Below the pieces are notes generated by a model, which saw only the letters and a program-made list of their open reading frames with translations, made no database searches and had not been told where the DNA came from. Shown here piece by piece: positions 58,945 to 64,000 of a stretch of DNA of 64,000 nucleotides. Every line of letters starts with the position of its first letter. The stretch's first letter is position 1. The translations under genes were made by a program, and so were the position numbers. The DNA comes from Gentiana macrophylla (Eukaryota > Streptophyta > Magnoliopsida > Gentianales > Gentianaceae): assembly GCA_026214975.1 (NCBI GenBank), contig CM047805.1, positions 65,635,383 through 65,699,382 of the forward strand. The letters run 5' to 3'.

Positions 58945-60766
58945 TGTTAGGTGTGATGCCCGAAAGACAATTTTGTAATTGTTTTCTTTAATAAATGAAA
59001 TGATATTATTATTCATATTTATTATTCTCATATTCACCGATGTGACAATAGTATTTACACTACAGAAAACCCTAAAGTATATCGTTTATGTAATCACTTA
59101 ACTCAGTGTATGGGATATACACGAGAGGATTGAGTTAGTGAAGATGTTCTTAAAATACAATTAGCCCGTAGTGAAGTTAATCGAGAGTATCGGGTCTCTC
59201 CTTTAACGTGCTATTAATGCGCCCAGAACACAATAGGTGTGATTGTCTTATCCGGACTTTCGGTTAAGAGAACCTAGTGCGGCATTTATATATGATAGAT
59301 ATATCATATAGGGCAGGACCGATTTGATTAGAGTTCACGATATAATTCCATAATCGAGAAGTCTTATCGAATCAATCGATGATCATATTTATGGATATAT
59401 CTTAATCCTGAGGTGATCACAGTCAACTGCTTGAATCAGTATGAGGTTTGACTTGACGGTTAAAGATTACACCGAGTGCGTGATCCGAATTACCCCATCT
59501 TGGCATTGTCTATGGATTGAGTGAGTAGTCCGTGTTATCACAGATACGGAATCCATTCCTTCCATTTCGGAAGTAGATAAACGATTCCCTTATTTGTTAA
59601 TCCTAGAAACCGATCGATCCATGGAGTTCATATTACAACGATTAGCTACGGTGAGTTGTACGAATTAATTGATCACTAGGGGGTTAATGGTAAATAAGGA
59701 TAAGAGGTTCTAAATAGGGTTAACGGAAACTTCCCGATTTAGAATGAGCAGTCTATGGAGGATTAATCCATATGTAATGATTATATCAATGGACACTTAT
59801 TATCATTCTCGTGAGGAGATAAATATAATCTCATAATCGGAGGAGTGCAGTCACGGGATTATGATGGCATATTCCTGTGATTGATTTATCGAATATAATT
59901 ATTCTGTTCATAAGATAATTATTTATTTGATTTATCGGAGCCGCTGATTATTAGTCCATGGTCCCCGACATGCCTCCAATATAGCATAGATATTCTCGGA
60001 CGTCGAATCCTAATAAAATTAATTTAGTTCTTGTTAGAATTTAATTAAAACGATATGTGAATTAATTGTTTAGTGGACTATTAAATTAGTTGGGCTAAAT
60101 AATTAAATATGTGAAAAAGACATTTTTCATAATCTTGGCCCAATTTGGTGTGTATAGTCTGACTGGGTCAAGAAGATAATTTTCGGCCATAAGCATTGTC
60201 TTAGTGAGCAAGAAATTGGTTTTCTTGTGGATTAATAAGACATGTGCACAAAATATTTTTTGGATAAATATTTATGGTAAGAAATAAAGATAAATATTAT
60301 TCTAGATTTGTTCTAGAATATTATTGCATTATCTTTTATTTATTGGATTTATTTATTTGCAAAATAAAATCCTTGGAGGACAAGGATTACTCTCCTATAT
60401 AAAGAGAGTTCTCCCAAGCCTAATACATACTAGAAATTTCGACTTCATCTCTTAGAGAGAGGAAGAAATAATTTTCGGCCAAGGGGAGAGAAAGAGAAAA
60501 TCTTGGAGATTTTCCGGGTAGCGTATCGGAAGGATTCGAGACGAGGATTTCCTTCCACCGGGAGTTGTTTGGATCACACGTGCGGAAGATCGTGGTGCTC
60601 TTCACACCATCATTTCATTATTCCTATAGCGGTTCTTCAACTTGGATTTTTAGATCCAAGAGGTATGTTCTACAACCCCTTGTAGAGTAGATCTAGTTAT
60701 TTTATTACGTGTAAATTATAGATCTAGATCCTTAAATTGCTTCCGTTGCGGATGGTATTACTAACA
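58945..60766 (+). repeat. B2 3' LTR
   Basis: 1822 bp, TGTTAGGTGTG...CTAACA. TATATAAA at 60396-60403. It is the complete copy: it includes the ~235 bp absent from the 5' LTR and shows the empty sites of the chromovirus (GCTGATTATTAG near 59943) and the hAT element (CCATGGTCCCC). Confidence 0.95.
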
Positions 60767-63092
60767 AAGTCATCTAAACTAAATAAGTTAAAAGCTAAAC
60801 CGAAATGTTAATAAAAGATAATAAAGGATAAGGAAAGGGATTTCGGATCACTAACCTATGAATTCTTTGAGACTATCTTAACCGGGATTATTACCCGGAA
60901 GCTAAGTTCTTTTGTAAGAACTAGCAAGGCATTAATGATTAAAGAGTAGACAACGGGCTGTTATTTCAGCTGAGATAGTGGGAGTGATATAAGAAAACAA
61001 ATTTCAGATTTTAATCCTTGAATATCGCAAAAATTTAATTTCTGTTTTTAGATTCTTTGGAACAAATGGATTCATTTTCAAACCGATAATATAGTTGCCT
61101 TAAAGAAAGTGAATATGACATTTGTATACGATTCTCAGACTCGGACTTTTGTCTGATAAAGCCATAACCACTATGTAATGCTGAAAAGGTATATGTAACA
61201 CATCATAAGCTATTAAGACAATTGGTTTCCATATTAAGATAAATGATTCTTCAGCATCTATTAATTAGTGCATGTATCTGAAAGATAAGATCTTAAGACT
61301 GGCTAAGGGTGATTCTTATTTCCCAGTCTATGAACACTATCTCAAAGGAAAAATGACTAAGTTACATTTCAATTAGGAAAAGGTAATAGAGCTGAAGAAG
61401 TATCACAACTTGTTCATATTGACCTTCGGGGTCTTATGAATGATACAAGCTAGTTGAAGCTTTTGAGTAATATACATTTTGTCTAATGACTACTCGAAAC
61501 GCCGATTAGTTTATCTGAATATTTGGAGGAATCTTTGATATTACCAGAGAAACGAGTATTGCATGCTCATATATAGGCTATGGCATGGTTTTGACACTGA
61601 TGCTTGGCCTACCTCCGAGTGAAACGATTTCACTGAAAGGATTAAACCATGTATTGTCTTGTATAGTTATTGATATGCTACATTACATTGCTTCACTCAA
61701 TTGAGAGTGAAGTACATTTACTCCACTTCCACAAATAGAGGCATTTAGCATTAGTGCTTGAAGGTAGGACTGGAGATTTTGCTTACACGTTCAAATGGTG
61801 ATTGTTCATGAAATATCTTAATGCAATGAGTGAAGGTTGTTATAAGATTCTGAAGATCGGATAATGACGGTTGTACTGTCATAGCCTTTCTAGGATAATG
61901 TATATATAACAACCTTGGACCTTGAAGTGATGTTACTCAATGAGTTACTATCTGATTTATTCAGACCACATCGAACATTGGTTGTTGGGGATAACACTGA
62001 TAAATACTACTAAACTAGATCAGAATATCAAACCACCCGAATGCAGTGGGAGTATGGTTTTACCATTGACTCACTGTGATCATGCAGACTTTGCAATCTG
62101 CTGAGGGTGATTGATAAGCTATGGCATTTTGAAAGGATTGTATAAGATTCTGATAAAAGGAGGTTGGTTTAAAGCCATAAACCTGTAAATGGAGTTTTGG
62201 TACTCCAGTTCTGTTCAAAATCTTGTAGAACCACATGAGTGTCTCGGGCCCAGTGGGAGTAATTGGGTCTACGTGTAGAATAGACGAATGAATGAGAAAT
62301 TTTAACTTTCAAGGCAAAGCCAAGGGGTCTAGGGGTAATTCCCTGAGAAGTTGAGAGTTAACCAGGGGTGATGCCCTGCAACACTCTCACCATTGGAACA
62401 AAATGGGTATTCAGAGTTAACCAGGGCTTGACTCCATGGAAAGCAGAAAGCTTAACAGGGGTGATGCCCTGAAACTTTCTTGCCATACAATGGAGCTTAG
62501 ATTCTTTCGGAACGGAAGGATTTTAGCTTAAAGCCAATGACAGATTGACTGCCTATGCTTATATCAATTGGTGGATTAAAGCAAACTTCTAGGTCATTAA
62601 AAGCCGCATATTTGAAATGGGTGGGCTTGACCAGAATATTGATGAGTCTTTTGTAGACTGAAGAATCAATATTTGTAAAGTAGTAGACGTTAGTGTTTAT
62701 AATAGATAACACTGTAACAGTTGGAAACAACATTGGTGTGGTATCTGAAGTCAGAAACTGACGAGCCAAGATTCTCTAAATTAGATATGTACACTATATT
62801 CTTAGAAATTGATTCGGTCGAATTCATGAGAACAAGTTCTTTGGCAGTATCTTATTCATCTTATTGTTAAGATGATGATGCAAATTTGAATGCTAGATTC
62901 GACGAGAGGTTTGCTACTCAACCCCTCATGGAATAATTCTCTTAGTCTTCGGATATAGAGAAAATAGGATAGATTCTCTTTTGGATAGAGAAAGTCAGGT
63001 TACTAAAAGTCAATTAAAGTCAAATCTTGGATTCGAGCAATGGATAGCAGTATAGTACACCCTCAAGTATCTCTAGAGAACGAGGAGTAATA
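60767..63092 (+). pseudogene. pol: B1 internal region, second part: heavily decayed copia pol
   Basis: It continues B1 after B2 and aligns to B2 55930-58290. KGKMTKLHFN near 61342 corresponds to the GAG-pre-integrase end. GECLGPSGSNW-like residues near 62245-62270 mark RT start, with the same unusual residues as in B2. The YVDD position reads FIID near 62695. No open frame remains. The RNase H part is beyond the insertion at 63093. Confidence 0.6.
62320..62485 (+). repeat. Minisatellite-like repeats in B1 pol remnant
   Basis: Four variants of a motif with GTTAACCAGGG and GGGTGATGCCCTG, spaced irregularly about 20-60 bp. B2 has only two to three diverged versions (57565-57690). Confidence 0.65.
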
Positions 63093-64000
63093 TGTTGGAA
63101 AGGTGTCCTAAACCCAATCGGTTGGACCGGATCCGACCGGGTCGGGTCGTTTACAGTCTATTTAGTTCATGTAATAACTTTATTATGATTAATAAAAGCA
63201 CTTGTGTTATTATATATTGTTTATCTTCACATTATTTGTTGTGTATATATATAGTAACGTCCCTAGTATCAATCTGTGATAGAGAAACCATGATAGTGAT
63301 TATGGTTGATGAGATCTCTAATCACTATAAAAGGTTGGTACTTAAATGTCTCGTCTTATGTATTATCAAATGGGACATTGATAGTATAATCAGACTAGCA
63401 CGTATTAGATGTCTTCTATCTTTTAGAAGATAGAGATAGATCTTGTCTATCGAAGGGTAGGGACACTTGGACTGTACGTGGACGTGTATTAGGGAATGCG
63501 TACGTTAGACTGACCCACTTACATTAAGTGTCACACTATGTGGCGGTTGTGTAATTATCCTTTTGACCGGAGTCTTCATGGCATCACGGTGTGGATTGTC
63601 ATGCTTTGACACTATTGAGATTTCTCCTAACCACGGGGCGATCATGCGGTAGTGATTGGGTATGATATTGAAGCATGCGGAGTATACATGATTGGTCGTC
63701 CGGGAATCGCGTATCCTATGATTGGGATCGAATATCCGAAATGGCCTTCTTATAAGGAATGTCTAGCTCTTGAGAATCTTTGCAAAGTGGGAGTAAATGT
63801 GTTATTCCGAGAGAGCGTGATATCCATATTATAAGATACGATCGTCAATGTATTGACACTCTGAGATACGATCGTATGGATATTGTTACAATGATAGGAT
63901 TGTAAGTTACACGTAAATCGCTTCACATGAAAGGTAGTAGTCATTGCTTTTGACTCTTCCGATGATCGGGGGTCACGGTGTGTTGCTAGACGCTATCCGT
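63093..64000 (+). repeat. Start of another LTR (element 6), partial
   Basis: It begins TGTTGGAAAGGTGTCC exactly where B1 stops aligning with B2 (58295). Left flank TAATA (63088-63092) should recur as the target duplication. It runs off the window. Family unknown; TGTTGG start suggests copia. Confidence 0.65.

Larger units (their letters stand above)
42921..60766 (+). mobile_element. Copia B2: decayed Ty1/copia element nested in B1
   Basis: LTRs start TGTTA and end CTAACA, with an exact 5-bp duplication AAGTC (42916-42920, 60767-60771). Parts are 5' LTR (split by a chromovirus), tRNA-Met PBS, a long non-coding leader with tandem repeats, a degraded copia pol, the tract AAGTGGGAGATT and the 3' LTR. 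The flanks are both B1 internal sequence. Confidence 0.92.
34103..63092 (+). mobile_element. Copia B1: decayed Ty1/copia element, 3' end beyond window
   Basis: It starts TGTTGGAAGT inside outer S pol and contains the hAT element in its LTR and B2 in its internal region. The sections are LTR (34103-40500), PBS (40503), leader and repeats (to 42920), and decayed pol (60767-63092). A further LTR then interrupts it. It is a sister of B2: LTR and internal parts align, but with substantial divergence. Confidence 0.8.

Overview
This window is plant nuclear DNA made almost entirely of transposable elements nested inside one another. I found no convincing host gene. Ty1/copia, Ty3/gypsy, CACTA-like and hAT elements, tRNA-Met-type primer sites and AT-rich spacers all point to a flowering plant, most likely a eudicot with a repeat-rich genome. 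I cannot name the species.

Nesting model. The outermost element is a Sirevirus-like Ty1/copia copy ('outer S', 19737-64000 and beyond). Its 5' LTR is cut twice. The first cut is a whole second copy of the same family ('inner S', 1-19736), itself split by an 8.8-kb CACTA-like DNA transposon (2131-10965). The second is a different Sirevirus-like element that has lost pol but keeps a gag remnant and a long env-like region (19771-28676, TSD TGTTG). Outer S then runs through PBS (29927), gag and pol. A 471-bp solo LTR (33058-33528) sits in its integrase. A second copia family, B1, starts at 34103.

B1's 5' LTR (34103-40500) carries a complete hAT element (35074-39697) with a broken transposase. 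Its internal region holds a sister copy, B2 (42921-60766, TSD AAGTC). The 5' LTR of B2 holds a Tekay/Del-like chromovirus (43687-52274, TSD CTGAT) with two 1.8-kb LTRs, degraded gag-pol and a C-terminal chromodomain-like segment. B1 resumes at 60767 and is cut at 63093 by the start of another LTR. The deepest stack is outer S > B1 > B2 > chromovirus, four levels.

Working parts. Every coding region carries stops or frameshifts. The longest readable stretches are inner S integrase, RT and RNase H; the chromovirus RT and integrase; and the hAT transposase. B1 and B2 look non-coding at first, but part of their interior is a heavily decayed copia pol. The most interesting signals are the pol-less gag/env-like element, TATA-like boxes at similar distances upstream of the env-like start in two different elements, the shared degeneration of B1 and B2 pol, twin hairpins in the hAT element, and a possible captured spliced gene in the CACTA-like element.
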